A stretch of DNA of 64,000 bases from assembly GCA_026390435.1 (NCBI GenBank), contig JAPLFY010000030.1, positions 62,001-126,000 on the forward strand. The letters run 5' to 3'. The notes below the pieces were generated by a model, which was given only the letters and a program-made list of their open reading frames with translations, made no database searches and had not been told where the DNA came from. Below are positions 40,449 to 49,522 of this stretch, one piece after another; the first letter of the stretch is position 1, and each line of letters opens with the position of its first letter. The position numbers and the translations under genes are program-made. Origin of the DNA: Pseudomonadota bacterium (lineage in GTDB: Bacteria; Bdellovibrionota_B; Oligoflexia; Oligoflexales; CAIYRB01).

Positions 40449-41726
40449 TTAGGGATCAAGTAGGGGACGCATAGAAGTCTGGAAAACTTCGCCTCGATGC
40501 TCATAGTTTGAAAATTCATCAAAGCTAGCGCAGCCGGGAGAGAACAGGATGGGTGCGACCTCTTGTTTAATTATGCCAGCGATCTGATCAAGTGCGAGCT
40601 TTAGATTCGGAAATTCGTGCACCTGCACACTTCCTTTGAGATCACGCGCGATCTCTGGTCCAGAGGCCCCAAAGGTGACAAGGGCGGCGATTTTCTCTTT
40701 TAGTTTTAAAATAGGCAAATAGGACTCACCCTTGCCCTGGCCGCCCATCATCAATATGACCGGCCGATCTTGACCCTGTAATGCAACTAGTGTGGATTCG
40801 ACATTTGTAGACTTGCTGTCATTAATCACCGGCAAATTTTTAATCCGACCGATCGTTTCACATCGGTGCCGGAGCCCCACGAAACCGTTGAGTAAAAGCG
40901 CGACGTCTCGAGCGTCAGATCTGAAAGTGTGAGCAACGGCGCTGACCGCAAATCCAGCATTAAGCCTGTTATGTGGCTCCGCGATTGATTTGGGCGCAAG
41001 AGAATGCAAATAATCCGTATCGGAAATTATGCGGGTATTCTTTTCGTCTATACGTAGCCCATAGGACTTAGCCTCTAACAGGATGCGATGAGGAATCATA
41101 GCGAGGCTGTCCTTGGGCATATCCTCAAACACTCGCCATTTTGCCTTTAAGTAGCCTTCCAGGGAGCCATGCCGGGCCAGGTGATCGTGTGAGAAACTTG
41201 TGAAAATTGCGACCTTAGGTTTAACCGATGCGGACTGTTCCAGCTGGTATGAGGAAAGCTCAAGAATTAGGTGCGGAGAAAGTTTGCCCTCAGCCAACAT
41301 CTGGGTGGGCGGCTCACCGAAGTTACCGCCTAAAGCGGTGTCAGCACCAAGTTTGCGCAATAGATGATAAATCATCGCGCATGTAGTGCTTTTGCCATTT
41401 GTGCCGGTGATTGCGAATAAAAACCCCGTATATTCGCGAATCGCTAAGTCGATTTCGGTCATGACCGGAATGTTTCTGCGCTTCGCTTCGACCAGGAGCG
41501 GGTGCGACACGGGAATGCCGGGAGAAACGACAATTTGACTGATTCCGTCCAAGTGCTCTGATTTGTGTCCACCGTCGAATAAGTTGGCACCGATCATTTT
41601 AAATTTATCGCGCTTATCCTTGGGGAGAGCTGACCCCTCACTTATTCGAACGTCTAGCTTTCTTGATCGCAATAGTTTTGCGGCACCAAGCCCAGAAACA
41701 CCAGCACCAATAATCAGCCATGTCAT
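40449..41726 (-). CDS. murD: UDP-N-acetylmuramoyl-L-alanine--D-glutamate ligase
   Basis: Adds D-Glu to UDP-MurNAc-L-Ala. The 425-residue protein begins with a dinucleotide-like loop (LIIGAGVSGLGAAKLL), has the Mur P-loop AITGTNGKSTT, and shows the conserved LELSSYQLE and NDSKSTN segments. It overlaps murF by four bases (ATGA). mraY, which normally separates murF from murD, is not present. Confidence 0.97.
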   Translation of the reverse strand: MTWLIIGAGVSGLGAAKLLRSRKLDVRISEGSALPKDKRDKFKMIGANLFDGGHKSEHLDGISQIVVSPGIPVSHPLLVEAKRRNIPVMTEIDLAIREYTGFLFAITGTNGKSTTCAMIYHLLRKLGADTALGGNFGEPPTQMLAEGKLSPHLILELSSYQLEQSASVKPKVAIFTSFSHDHLARHGSLEGYLKAKWRVFEDMPKDSLAMIPHRILLEAKSYGLRIDEKNTRIISDTDYLHSLAPKSIAEPHNRLNAGFAVSAVAHTFRSDARDVALLLNGFVGLRHRCETIGRIKNLPVINDSKSTNVESTLVALQGQDRPVILMMGGQGKGESYLPILKLKEKIAALVTFGASGPEIARDLKGSVQVHEFPNLKLALDQIAGIIKQEVAPILFSPGCASFDEFSNYEHRGEVFQTSMRPLLDP

Positions 41727-43132
41727 GATGACACCGCTGTCAAAGTGTCGAGTAGTTTGCTTAGTTTCACGCTGTTCGAACCCTTTGCATAAAGGACTTG
41801 TCCGATTGACTTGTAGTCAATAGCAGCTTCGATTAACTCATTTACAGAGTCAAAGCATCTGGTTTTGGTTTTCGGAAAACCAGCGGAACATGCTGCTTCA
41901 GCGATTTGCTTCGCTTCAGCGCCGACCGTAATAAGTTGCGCAGGATTTATTGTCGGCACCGTATGTCGGCCGATGTCTTTGTGGGCATTTAAGCTAGCCT
42001 CACCCAACTCAAGCATGTCGCCAAGAATTAGAATTAAACGACTGCCGGGATATGCACGAGCGACCGTCTTCAGCCCGACGGCCATACTCTCAGGGTTGGC
42101 GTTGTAAGTGTCGTCAATGATCGTCAGACCCTCGGACCTTAGAAGGTAATAGCGCCCCTTAACGCCGCGAAAACCACTCAGTCCAGTTGTGATTGACTCG
42201 GGTTTTGCGCCCGCTGCTAAGGCTAGCGCAGCAGCGGCGGCTACGTTGATCGGAAATACTTCGTGAGCGATGCCGAGGTTAATTGTTAACTCTTCTCCGC
42301 CTGGGATCCGCAGACGAACATTCATCCCACCAGCGTCACCCCATTCGCTGCCGATGAGGCGTACGTCAGACTCCGCAGCCGCGCCGAAGCTTATGGTTTT
42401 TTTACCGGTTTTAATGGCATTTTCAAAGATTCTAGAATCGTCCCGGAAGGCAACTTGAACGGCATGAGGCGGACTATTTCTGAAGATTTCTAATTTAGTG
42501 GCAAGCAAGTTTTCGACTGAGCCAAAAATACCGAGGTGGGCAGTGCCAACGTTAATAAGGCCGACAATATCAGGCGACGCCATTTCGCACAGAAACTTTA
42601 TATTTCCGGGGTTGCGTGCACCAAACTCAAGTGCCGCATACCTTAGCTCTGGACTAAGTTGTTGAAGACTCTTTGGTACACCGACTTCATTATTGAAGCT
42701 GGCAGGAGTAGCAAACGTGGGCCCATCGGCACGTAAGATGGCACCGAGCATTTCCTTTGTCGTGGTCTTGCCGGCAGATCCTGTCAAGGCAATGAGACGC
42801 AATGATTTCAGTTCTTTTCGCCAACCTGCTGCGGCTAGCTGAAATGCGAGCAGTGTATTTGTGACAGAAAAACCCTTGTCGAGTATGTACTCTGGAATAA
42901 TGCTGGTGCGAGAGGTGTCATAAAAGAAACCACCGGCGCCTTTTTTCATGGCCTCCGCAATAAATTGATGGCCGTCAAAGTTGGTGCCATCAATAGGGAT
43001 AAACCATTGACCGGGCTGAATAGATCTTGAGTCGGTCGAGAGCTCTAAAAGTTCTGGGGCGCGCGCGATTGGTGTCGACGCTGCGCGGGCAGCGGGTCCG
43101 AGCCAGTCTTTGTAATCCAGCCATGTCAGCAT
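41723..43132 (-). CDS. murF: UDP-N-acetylmuramoyl-tripeptide--D-alanyl-D-alanine ligase
   Basis: Adds D-Ala-D-Ala to the UDP-MurNAc tripeptide. In 469 residues: the N-terminal substrate domain with STDSRSIQPGQWFIPI, the P-loop ALTGSAGKTTTKEM, the EFGARNPGNI segment, DDTYNANPESM, and the C-terminal LYAKGSNSVKL motif. It overlaps murE by seven bases and murD by four. Confidence 0.97.
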   Translation of the reverse strand: MLTWLDYKDWLGPAARAASTPIARAPELLELSTDSRSIQPGQWFIPIDGTNFDGHQFIAEAMKKGAGGFFYDTSRTSIIPEYILDKGFSVTNTLLAFQLAAAGWRKELKSLRLIALTGSAGKTTTKEMLGAILRADGPTFATPASFNNEVGVPKSLQQLSPELRYAALEFGARNPGNIKFLCEMASPDIVGLINVGTAHLGIFGSVENLLATKLEIFRNSPPHAVQVAFRDDSRIFENAIKTGKKTISFGAAAESDVRLIGSEWGDAGGMNVRLRIPGGEELTINLGIAHEVFPINVAAAAALALAAGAKPESITTGLSGFRGVKGRYYLLRSEGLTIIDDTYNANPESMAVGLKTVARAYPGSRLILILGDMLELGEASLNAHKDIGRHTVPTINPAQLITVGAEAKQIAEAACSAGFPKTKTRCFDSVNELIEAAIDYKSIGQVLYAKGSNSVKLSKLLDTLTAVSS

Positions 43133-44682
43133 TTTATGTTGCCTTCATTAGTTACATACTGTTTCAAAGCAGCTTTAGCCTCGAGGCGGTCGTCGAAGGG
43201 AACGGTTTTATCGGCAAAAATTTGCGAGTTTTCGTGTCCCTTACCAGCAATGAGAATTAAGTCCTCGGTCTTAGCGCGTCTTATAGCCTCAGCGATAGCT
43301 TTGCCTCGGTCAACTTCCAGTGTAACTTTGTCGCGCTGCCGACAACCGCCGGCAATCTCCTTGAGTATAGCTTGTGGGTCTTCACCGCGAGGATTGTCCG
43401 AGGTGATAATAACCTTATCAGCCAGTCGTTCTGCTATCTCGCCCATCAGTGGCCGCTTGCCCCGGTCCCGATCTCCGCCACAGCCAAAAATGACGATTAA
43501 CTGAGCGCGACAGAGTGGTCTGAGGACTTTCAGCGTTTTTTCAAGAGCGTCCGGCGTGTGCGCGTAATCGACTATGACGGCGGGTGCGTTGGATTCGAGG
43601 ACTTGTTCTAGTCGGCCCGGAACCGGTGCCAAGTTAGTCCAGTAATTCTTATCTAACAAGCGTCCAGTCGCAGCCGAGGCAAGTAAGGCCGCTGCAGCAA
43701 AGTTTTCGATAGCATGTGTGGAAAAGTAGGGGACTTCGCCGGTAGTCGCCTGATTTTCGTAGGTCAAGGTGAGGTTGGTGCCATTGAAACTAGAGCCGAG
43801 GCTCTCAACTACGAGCTCTTTATTTTGAGCACCCTCTGCACGCTTGCTGCTTGCGTTTAAACGGTAAATTACCTTGGTGCCAGGTAGGTTTTTTAGCTCC
43901 AAGCTGCGAGGCAGAGATCCGGCGAATCCTAGTACGGCGTCAGGTTTGACGTGCTGGGTAAACAAGGTCCACTTGGTATCCCAGTAAGCGTCGAGCGTAG
44001 GATGAAAATCCAAGTGATCACGCGAAAAACTGGTAAATACAGCCCCGCTAAAACGAATGGGAGCCAGCTTGCCTTGAGCCAGTGCATGCGACGAGGCTTC
44101 CAGCGCCACGGCCTTAAACCCGCTTTCGACAGCCAAAGCCAGCATCCCGTAAAGCACATCGGGATCGGGAGTTGTGTGATTAGTTGGTAATTTGATGTCT
44201 CCAAAAAAAGCACCCAAGGTCCCAATAGTCACGGTTTTTATGCCCGCCGCGCGTAGTAGCTCACCAGTCATCCAGATAGTACTGGTCTTGCCGTTGGTTC
44301 CAGTAGCAGCCAATAAAGTGAGGCGCTCCTCGGGGTTTCCGAAGGCGGCAGCAGCAAGGTGAGCCCACGCTATCCGCGTATCGTTTACCAGGAGCCACGG
44401 CACCGCCTCGGCGTTGACGACGGCATCGTTTGGAGGCTCCTCGAGTATTAAAAGACCCGCGCCCTTGATGATGGCTTCGGCCAGATGCTCATGCCCGTCT
44501 GATTTTTGGCCTCTAATAGCCAGGAAGATATCGCCTTTCGCGACTGACCGCGAGTCAGTCCGTAGGCCCACGCGCTCGTTGGACAGACGTTGTTTTTTGT
44601 AATCTGAAACCAAATTCTTGCCGAGCAGCACGGAAAGCGTGGCGTCGGGAGAGATTTCACATTTTTTTAGGGTTAGATCCAT
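43126..44682 (-). CDS. murE: UDP-MurNAc-L-Ala-D-Glu ligase adding meso-diaminopimelate
   Basis: Adds the third stem residue. In 518 residues: LRTDSRSVAKGDIFLAI, the P-loop AATGTNGKTSTIW, and the DNPRGED motif, which marks meso-diaminopimelate-adding enzymes rather than lysine types. It overlaps the end of ftsI by 26 bases, and murF by seven. Confidence 0.97.
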   Translation of the reverse strand: MDLTLKKCEISPDATLSVLLGKNLVSDYKKQRLSNERVGLRTDSRSVAKGDIFLAIRGQKSDGHEHLAEAIIKGAGLLILEEPPNDAVVNAEAVPWLLVNDTRIAWAHLAAAAFGNPEERLTLLAATGTNGKTSTIWMTGELLRAAGIKTVTIGTLGAFFGDIKLPTNHTTPDPDVLYGMLALAVESGFKAVALEASSHALAQGKLAPIRFSGAVFTSFSRDHLDFHPTLDAYWDTKWTLFTQHVKPDAVLGFAGSLPRSLELKNLPGTKVIYRLNASSKRAEGAQNKELVVESLGSSFNGTNLTLTYENQATTGEVPYFSTHAIENFAAAALLASAATGRLLDKNYWTNLAPVPGRLEQVLESNAPAVIVDYAHTPDALEKTLKVLRPLCRAQLIVIFGCGGDRDRGKRPLMGEIAERLADKVIITSDNPRGEDPQAILKEIAGGCRQRDKVTLEVDRGKAIAEAIRRAKTEDLILIAGKGHENSQIFADKTVPFDDRLEAKAALKQYVTNEGNIKC

Positions 44683-46492
44683 GGTGTTCAGTTTTGGCCA
44701 GCGGTGGTGTTGGCGTCTTTACAGCCGGGTCAGGTAAGTCAGGGGCTACGTTTAAGTAGCGCAAACTTCGCTCTACAATATGTGCGAAGATAGGACCAGC
44801 CACCTCGCCTCCATAATAGAGTTTCCCACCCGGTTCGTCGATCATGACATAAACCACTAAATGTGGGTCCTCCACGGGTGAGAATCCGAGAAAACTAGAG
44901 ATGTACTTACCTTTCGCGTAGCCTTTTATGCCTGGTTCGACTTTCTGGGCAGTGCCGGTTTTACCGGCAGTGCTGTAACTCACAGCTTTAGCTTTTTTGC
45001 CCGTACCATGGGCATCGGTGACAACTCGCTGTAAAAGTCCGCGCATCGTCCTTGCCGTTGCCGGTGATACTACGTCCCGTACAACTTTTGTCGTCGCACT
45101 GTTTACCAGCAGTCCGTCAGACGAAATGATGCGTTCGACTAGGGCGGGCTTCATAAGGTGTCCGCCATTGGCCAGAGCTCCCATGCCCTGCACGAGCTCC
45201 AGCCCTGTTACAGCAAACCCGTGGCCAAAAGAGACGTTGGCGAAGCGCACTTGAGCCCACTTATGGAAGTCCGTGATGTACCCCGAAGATTCACCAGGAA
45301 AGCCAAGGAGACTGTTTTTTCCGGCAAAGCCGAAACCGGCAAGCGCATTGTATGTCGACTCGCGACCCATTTCATTTGCGATCTTGTAGGTGCAAATATT
45401 GCTGGAGCGGATCAGGGTTTCGGCCGTTGTCAGTTTATCCGCTCCGTGGGTGTCGTGAATGGTGTGGTTGCCGATTTTGAGGGACCCGGACTCGCAGTTG
45501 TGCTCCTCGTCGGGATGCGTGCTCTTGTTTTCAATTGCTTGTGCGATAATGAACGGTTTTATGACGGATCCGGGTTCAAAGGTGTCGAGAAAAGCGTTGT
45601 TTCGCGCCTGAATCATTTTTACGTGACGACTATTGTTCGGGTCAAACGAAGGATAGTTAGCGACGGCTAGAATGCGTCCAGTGTGCGGATCCGAGACAAT
45701 CGCAAAGCCACGAAGAGCAGCGGAATTCTTCACACCGACGGCGAGCTCCTCCTCCGCAATTTCCTGAATTACGCTGTCTATTGTCAGCAGAATGCTATTG
45801 CCCGTCCGTTCAGGGGCGGCTCCAACGGCTTCGTTTACGATAAAATTACCTCGGGCATCTTTGCTCGCCATGACCTTGGCGCCTTTGCCGCGCAGGTCAC
45901 GATCAAATTGGCGCTCGAGCCCAGATAGCCCACTGTTGTCTAGTCCAGTGAATCCGAGTATTTGGGCCGCAGCGCTGCCCGAAGGATAGTATCGAGCGGG
46001 TTCGTTGATTTCGACCAAACCAACTAGTCCAAGATTCATCGCGGCATCAGCAATTCGCTGGTCTAATTGACGAGCCACCCAGCCGAAGTAACTTTTTTTG
46101 GTCGTCAAGCTACGAAGCTTTTGCGGCGATATTTTTAATATTCGAGCGAGCTGGCTAAGTTCCCCCGCACTCGGATGGAATACTCGCGGATTAACCGCCA
46201 AGGAAGGCCTTTTAACACTAATTGCGAGCGGCTCTCCGCGATGGTCGAAGATGTTTCCGCGACTTGGTGCCAGGGTAACTTCTTGTTGATATTGATTGTC
46301 AGCAAGATGCTGGAGCGAGTCGCCCTGAGACGGAAAAACATGCAAGACAACAGCCCGGGCAGCAATCAGTCCGAATAAAAAAAGTAGAGCCCACTGGATT
46401 AAATGTGCTCGATCGCTTCGAAACTCCCCAGCTTGAGTTCGAGCCGAGCGACCAAAAATGAGTAGATGGATTTTTTTCAGCAAGCGACTCAC
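44657..46492 (-). CDS. ftsI: Septal transpeptidase FtsI (PBP3)
   Basis: A class B penicillin-binding protein that cross-links septal peptidoglycan with FtsW. The 611-residue protein has one N-terminal membrane helix (about 33-52), the pedestal motif RGNIFDHRGEPLA, and the transpeptidase motifs SVIK (Ser309, Lys312), SSN (363-365) and KTGT. A proline-rich cytosol-distal tail (PDPAVKTPTPPLAK) ends the protein. The start is a GTG overlapping the ftsL stop (GTGA). Confidence 0.97.
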   Translation of the reverse strand: MSRLLKKIHLLIFGRSARTQAGEFRSDRAHLIQWALLFLFGLIAARAVVLHVFPSQGDSLQHLADNQYQQEVTLAPSRGNIFDHRGEPLAISVKRPSLAVNPRVFHPSAGELSQLARILKISPQKLRSLTTKKSYFGWVARQLDQRIADAAMNLGLVGLVEINEPARYYPSGSAAAQILGFTGLDNSGLSGLERQFDRDLRGKGAKVMASKDARGNFIVNEAVGAAPERTGNSILLTIDSVIQEIAEEELAVGVKNSAALRGFAIVSDPHTGRILAVANYPSFDPNNSRHVKMIQARNNAFLDTFEPGSVIKPFIIAQAIENKSTHPDEEHNCESGSLKIGNHTIHDTHGADKLTTAETLIRSSNICTYKIANEMGRESTYNALAGFGFAGKNSLLGFPGESSGYITDFHKWAQVRFANVSFGHGFAVTGLELVQGMGALANGGHLMKPALVERIISSDGLLVNSATTKVVRDVVSPATARTMRGLLQRVVTDAHGTGKKAKAVSYSTAGKTGTAQKVEPGIKGYAKGKYISSFLGFSPVEDPHLVVYVMIDEPGGKLYYGGEVAGPIFAHIVERSLRYLNVAPDLPDPAVKTPTPPLAKTEHHGSNPKKM

Positions 46493-46770
46493 TTAAGAGC
46501 AAAAGTCCCTTCGGCGGAGCCTTTGGGGGAGTTGACCTGAATAATTCGCTGCAAATGCTTCTGAGTTGTTATCTTGGCGAGTTGCATTTTTAGCACATTT
46601 CTCGATTCTATTAATCTCGCTTCGGCCGCTTTAAGGTGGCCAATTTCGTATCCGATCATGGTGGTCTGCACCCGGAGATGAATCCGAAGCATCACCAGAG
46701 TCATTAAGATCAGGCTGAATACGGCCAAGACAGTAGTGGCCGTCAGCGGTATTAAGTTCCTCTGATTCAT
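46489..46770 (-). CDS. ftsL: Cell division protein FtsL-like
   Basis: A 93-residue bitopic protein: a short N-terminus, one membrane helix (about 9-29) and a leucine-containing coiled coil in the periplasm. Size, topology and place between rsmH and ftsI identify it as FtsL, although sequence conservation is low as usual. It overlaps ftsI by four bases and lies 37 bases after rsmH. Confidence 0.85.
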   Translation of the reverse strand: MNQRNLIPLTATTVLAVFSLILMTLVMLRIHLRVQTTMIGYEIGHLKAAEARLIESRNVLKMQLAKITTQKHLQRIIQVNSPKGSAEGTFALK

Positions 46771-46807
46771 TAGCTGTCCTTAAGTTTAATCATAGCTAGA
46801 AAATAAA

Positions 46808-47779
46808 TCAAAGCTTGGCGAGAACTCGCATCTTAGCGCTACGTGCACGGGGATTAAGGTCGATCTCGGCTTGGCTGGGAACAGCGGGGAATGGCTTGAT
46901 TATATCAGCTTTCGCGTCAATTAACCGGTCGATAGAGGACGCAAGGATGGGGAGGTCCCGAGGAATACTCTCTCTTTTGTTCTTTCCTGTGTAATCGACA
47001 AACTTTTGTTTCACAATCCTGTCCTCGAGAGAGTGAAAACTTATAATCACTAAGCGGCCACCAGGTTTTAGGGCTGCGAAAGCGCAGTCCAAAAGAGCCT
47101 TGAGTTCTCCCAGTTCGTCGTTAACGGCGATGCGCAAAGCTTGAAAAACTCTGGTGGCAGGATGCTTGCGACTAACGGTGTGATACGCAGCCGCCGCCTT
47201 AACAAGATCGGCAAGTTGCCGCGTTGTCACGATTGGGGTGGTTTCCCTAACCTGCAAGATGCGCCGAGCAATCTGTTTTGCCTTTGGCTCCTCGCCGTAT
47301 TCTCTGAATATTCGTATCAGAGTCTCCTCGTCTTCCTCGGCAATGAGATCCGCTGCAGTACGTTCTCCACTCTGATCCATTCTCATATCAAGCGGCCCAT
47401 CATCCTGAAAAGAAAAGCCGCGCTCAGAGTCGTCTAAGTGCATACTCGAGACACCAATATCTGCGCAAATCGCTTGAACTTTTCCCTCGATATTGTGTCG
47501 TTTGACAATCTCACCTAGGGCAGAAAAAGGAGCCATCTCTAACTTTAGGGTACCAGTGGCTAAGTGCTGTTCGAGGCGGCTACTAGCGATCTTCAGCGCA
47601 GCTTTGTCTCGGTCAACACCGATGACTTGGCCACCCTCCTTGACCTTTCCAAGAATTCTTTCCGTGTGCCCGCCAGCACCGACGGTGCAGTCGATAGCGA
47701 TGTCGCCAGGCCCCAGATTCATCGCCTCAACGAGCTCTGTTAGAAGTACAGTCTGATGCAATTGCGAAGGATTTTTCAC
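46808..47779 (-). CDS. rsmH: 16S rRNA (cytosine-1402-N4) methyltransferase
   Basis: RsmH (MraW) methylates C1402 in the ribosomal P site. The 323-residue protein has the substrate loop QTVLLTELVEAM, the SAM-binding motif AIDCTVGAGGHTERIL, GVSSMHLDDSERGFSF and the IISFHSLEDRIVK motif. It starts at a GTG that overlaps the mraZ stop (GTGA), as part of the standard mraZ-rsmH start of a dcw cluster. Confidence 0.98.
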   Translation of the reverse strand: MKNPSQLHQTVLLTELVEAMNLGPGDIAIDCTVGAGGHTERILGKVKEGGQVIGVDRDKAALKIASSRLEQHLATGTLKLEMAPFSALGEIVKRHNIEGKVQAICADIGVSSMHLDDSERGFSFQDDGPLDMRMDQSGERTAADLIAEEDEETLIRIFREYGEEPKAKQIARRILQVRETTPIVTTRQLADLVKAAAAYHTVSRKHPATRVFQALRIAVNDELGELKALLDCAFAALKPGGRLVIISFHSLEDRIVKQKFVDYTGKNKRESIPRDLPILASSIDRLIDAKADIIKPFPAVPSQAEIDLNPRARSAKMRVLAKL

Positions 47780-48228
47780 AGCGGAATTCCAAATTCTGAG
47801 AGTGCGGCACTGATTGACCCGACTTGGTCGGCCATCTCGTTAAAACAGGAGCGCCAGCGTTCGGCGGCCCACATTTCAATTTTATCTAGTTGACCGATTA
47901 CGACACAGTCTTTTTGCAGCTTAGCGTCGCGCCTTAGGTCCATAGGTACCAGGATGCGACCAGCTTTGTCGATTGGACAATCCTGGGCACAACCTAGGAA
48001 AAGTCTTTTAAAAGCGGCCACACGTGCATCAAATTGGGCCGGCTTGGCCGAGGTTTCGGCTTTTTTTTGCCATTCCTGGCGCGAGTAAGCCGCTAAACAG
48101 CCGTCCGCAATGGTTAAAATGACCGACACACCGCCTAGGTCGTCGCCACTTAAAAGGCGCCGCAAGGCGGCCGGCAGAGCCAAGCGACCTTTCTCATCAA
48201 TAGTGTGTTCGAATTTGCCTTGGAACAA
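47776..48228 (-). CDS. mraZ: Transcriptional regulator MraZ
   Basis: A double AbrB-fold regulator of the dcw cluster. The two DXXXR-type units are seen as EHTIDEKGRLALP and CPIDKAGRILVP. The frame is open to a TTG at 48285 and has an ATG at 48265-48267, but the TTG at 48226-48228 is preferred: GGGAG lies seven bases ahead, and the product then begins (M)FQGKFEHTIDEKGRL and has about 150 residues, both standard for MraZ. The upstream 100 bases hold an inverted repeat that may be the control site. Confidence 0.95.
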   Translation of the reverse strand: MFQGKFEHTIDEKGRLALPAALRRLLSGDDLGGVSVILTIADGCLAAYSRQEWQKKAETSAKPAQFDARVAAFKRLFLGCAQDCPIDKAGRILVPMDLRRDAKLQKDCVVIGQLDKIEMWAAERWRSCFNEMADQVGSISAALSEFGIPL

Positions 48229-48282
48229 GGCGAGCTCCCAGTCGGGAAAAGCACAAGATTGAGACATCCTTGGCGGGTTAGG

Positions 48283-48321
48283 CAAGTAAGAGTGGTGGGT
48301 GAACCCGCATTTTCTTACTTG
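48283..48321. promoter_or_regulatory. Inverted repeat and G-rich repeats upstream of mraZ
   Basis: Nine-base arms (CAAGTAAGA at 48283-48291, TCTTACTTG at 48313-48321) flank a G/C-rich centre. On the plus strand two GGYGGGT units (48272-48278 and 48294-48300) lie 22 bases, about two helical turns, apart; known MraZ boxes are TGGG repeats. This is a candidate operator for the dcw cluster, by inference. Confidence 0.5.
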
Positions 48322-48332
48322 TTGCCACTTAT

Positions 48333-49163
48333 TTAGAATAACTTGCGCGAAAACTGCCCGTCAATCACCGCTCCATAGGAGCGTCTGTCAGAAGTAGCCA
48401 GAGATAAAATTAAAGTTACTAAAAGGATGACGGCACTAATTGAGCTAGAGCAGCCCGTTAAATAAGTAAAAAGCATTAGAGTCGGCAAAATTAGAAGTGG
48501 CATCATGAATGGGCGCAACATTCGAATCCAGACGGCGCCCCAACCGATTAGCATGCAAGTAAGCATTGCCGTAATTAAGATTCGCGAAGTGTGCATGCCG
48601 GCAACAGACTGTAGCCATGTCCGAAAGTCATTGATTTTTGCTAACCCACAAATAGTAACAGCGATTGCGCTGATGGTGAGTACCCCCAAGCCGATTTGGC
48701 GGAGCTTTTGACAGGCAACAGGAGACGGTTTAGGTCCAGCCCAAGGGGCTTTGTCGGCGAGGAAAATGATAATTAATTGCGAGGTAACAAATATAAAAAC
48801 CGAGCGTTCGTAAAGACTGTATCCGTGCAGCATACTATGCAGAATGGTGAACGAAAGCGCTCCTAGAGCCGATATGTTTGCGACCCGGGTGATAAATAAA
48901 GTTCCCAGGAAAAACAGGAAGTAGAGTTCTACGGATTTAAAGGGAAGTCGCACAGATTTTAATAAAGTTACGTCCAGCGGAAGATTGGCTAAATTGAGCA
49001 GAATTGCTGCAAAGTATCCCAGTATTGCAACGACCGGCAACCACCTCCCCCAGTTATTCACGGCGCGTGCGTGATGGGCCCTGGCGGGGGGGGGTGTCGT
49101 GCAGAATACAGCAATTAAAAGGATTAGCAGCATTGCTAATAAGAGAACCAGCAGACTATTCAT
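48333..49163 (-). CDS. Unidentified polytopic membrane protein
   Basis: A 276-residue protein with about eight hydrophobic segments and a short basic loop; no family was recognised. It begins at ATG 49161-49163 with GGAAG six bases ahead, a few codons downstream of a TTG. A run of nine C on the coding strand (49086-49094) encodes Pro-Pro-Pro after the first membrane helix, and slippage there would shift the frame. It lies directly upstream of mraZ on the same strand, so it may be the first gene of the dcw transcript, or be separated from it by the mraZ control region. Confidence 0.7.
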   Translation of the reverse strand: MNSLLVLLLAMLLILLIAVFCTTPPPARAHHARAVNNWGRWLPVVAILGYFAAILLNLANLPLDVTLLKSVRLPFKSVELYFLFFLGTLFITRVANISALGALSFTILHSMLHGYSLYERSVFIFVTSQLIIIFLADKAPWAGPKPSPVACQKLRQIGLGVLTISAIAVTICGLAKINDFRTWLQSVAGMHTSRILITAMLTCMLIGWGAVWIRMLRPFMMPLLILPTLMLFTYLTGCSSSISAVILLVTLILSLATSDRRSYGAVIDGQFSRKLF

Positions 49164-49169
49164 GGGCAA

Positions 49170-49522
49170 CTTCCGTCGAAATCAGCGTCCTAAACCACAA
49201 GAACAGTGAGCAAGATCCATGCCGCGGCGACTATTCACAAAAACCTAATAATGTTTATGTGTTGGGGTCCTGAATAGGCAATGATTCTGTCGATGGTATA
49301 AACAGATTGAGCACTACTAATGAGCCGCCTCACATTCAATTGTGTAAGCGTACGAGCGGCAAGATTTGCTTTTGAACAGGCATTAAAGCGCACAGCTCCA
49401 TCGGAAAACATTGCCCCTTGCGGGCATGCGGCATTCAGTCTGTAATAAACTAAGGCCATTACGATTTTCTGCCGAGGCAGGATTCGTAAGGTAGTGTGCA
49501 AACTTTTTTTGGAGGATCGGGA
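49170..49522. other. Divergent intergenic region before the LysM lipoprotein gene
   Basis: About 350 bases between two divergent genes. It should hold both promoters, but no clean consensus pair was found. Small hairpins occur near 49411-49425 (TGCCC/GGGCA) and 49470 (CTGCC/GGCAG). An 88-codon minus-strand frame (49235-49501) has no ribosome binding site or family features. Confidence 0.5.

Noticed and set aside
49235-49501. Minus-strand frame of 88 codons upstream of the LysM lipoprotein gene
   Set aside because: No ribosome binding site, no domain, and it covers the space needed for divergent promoters.
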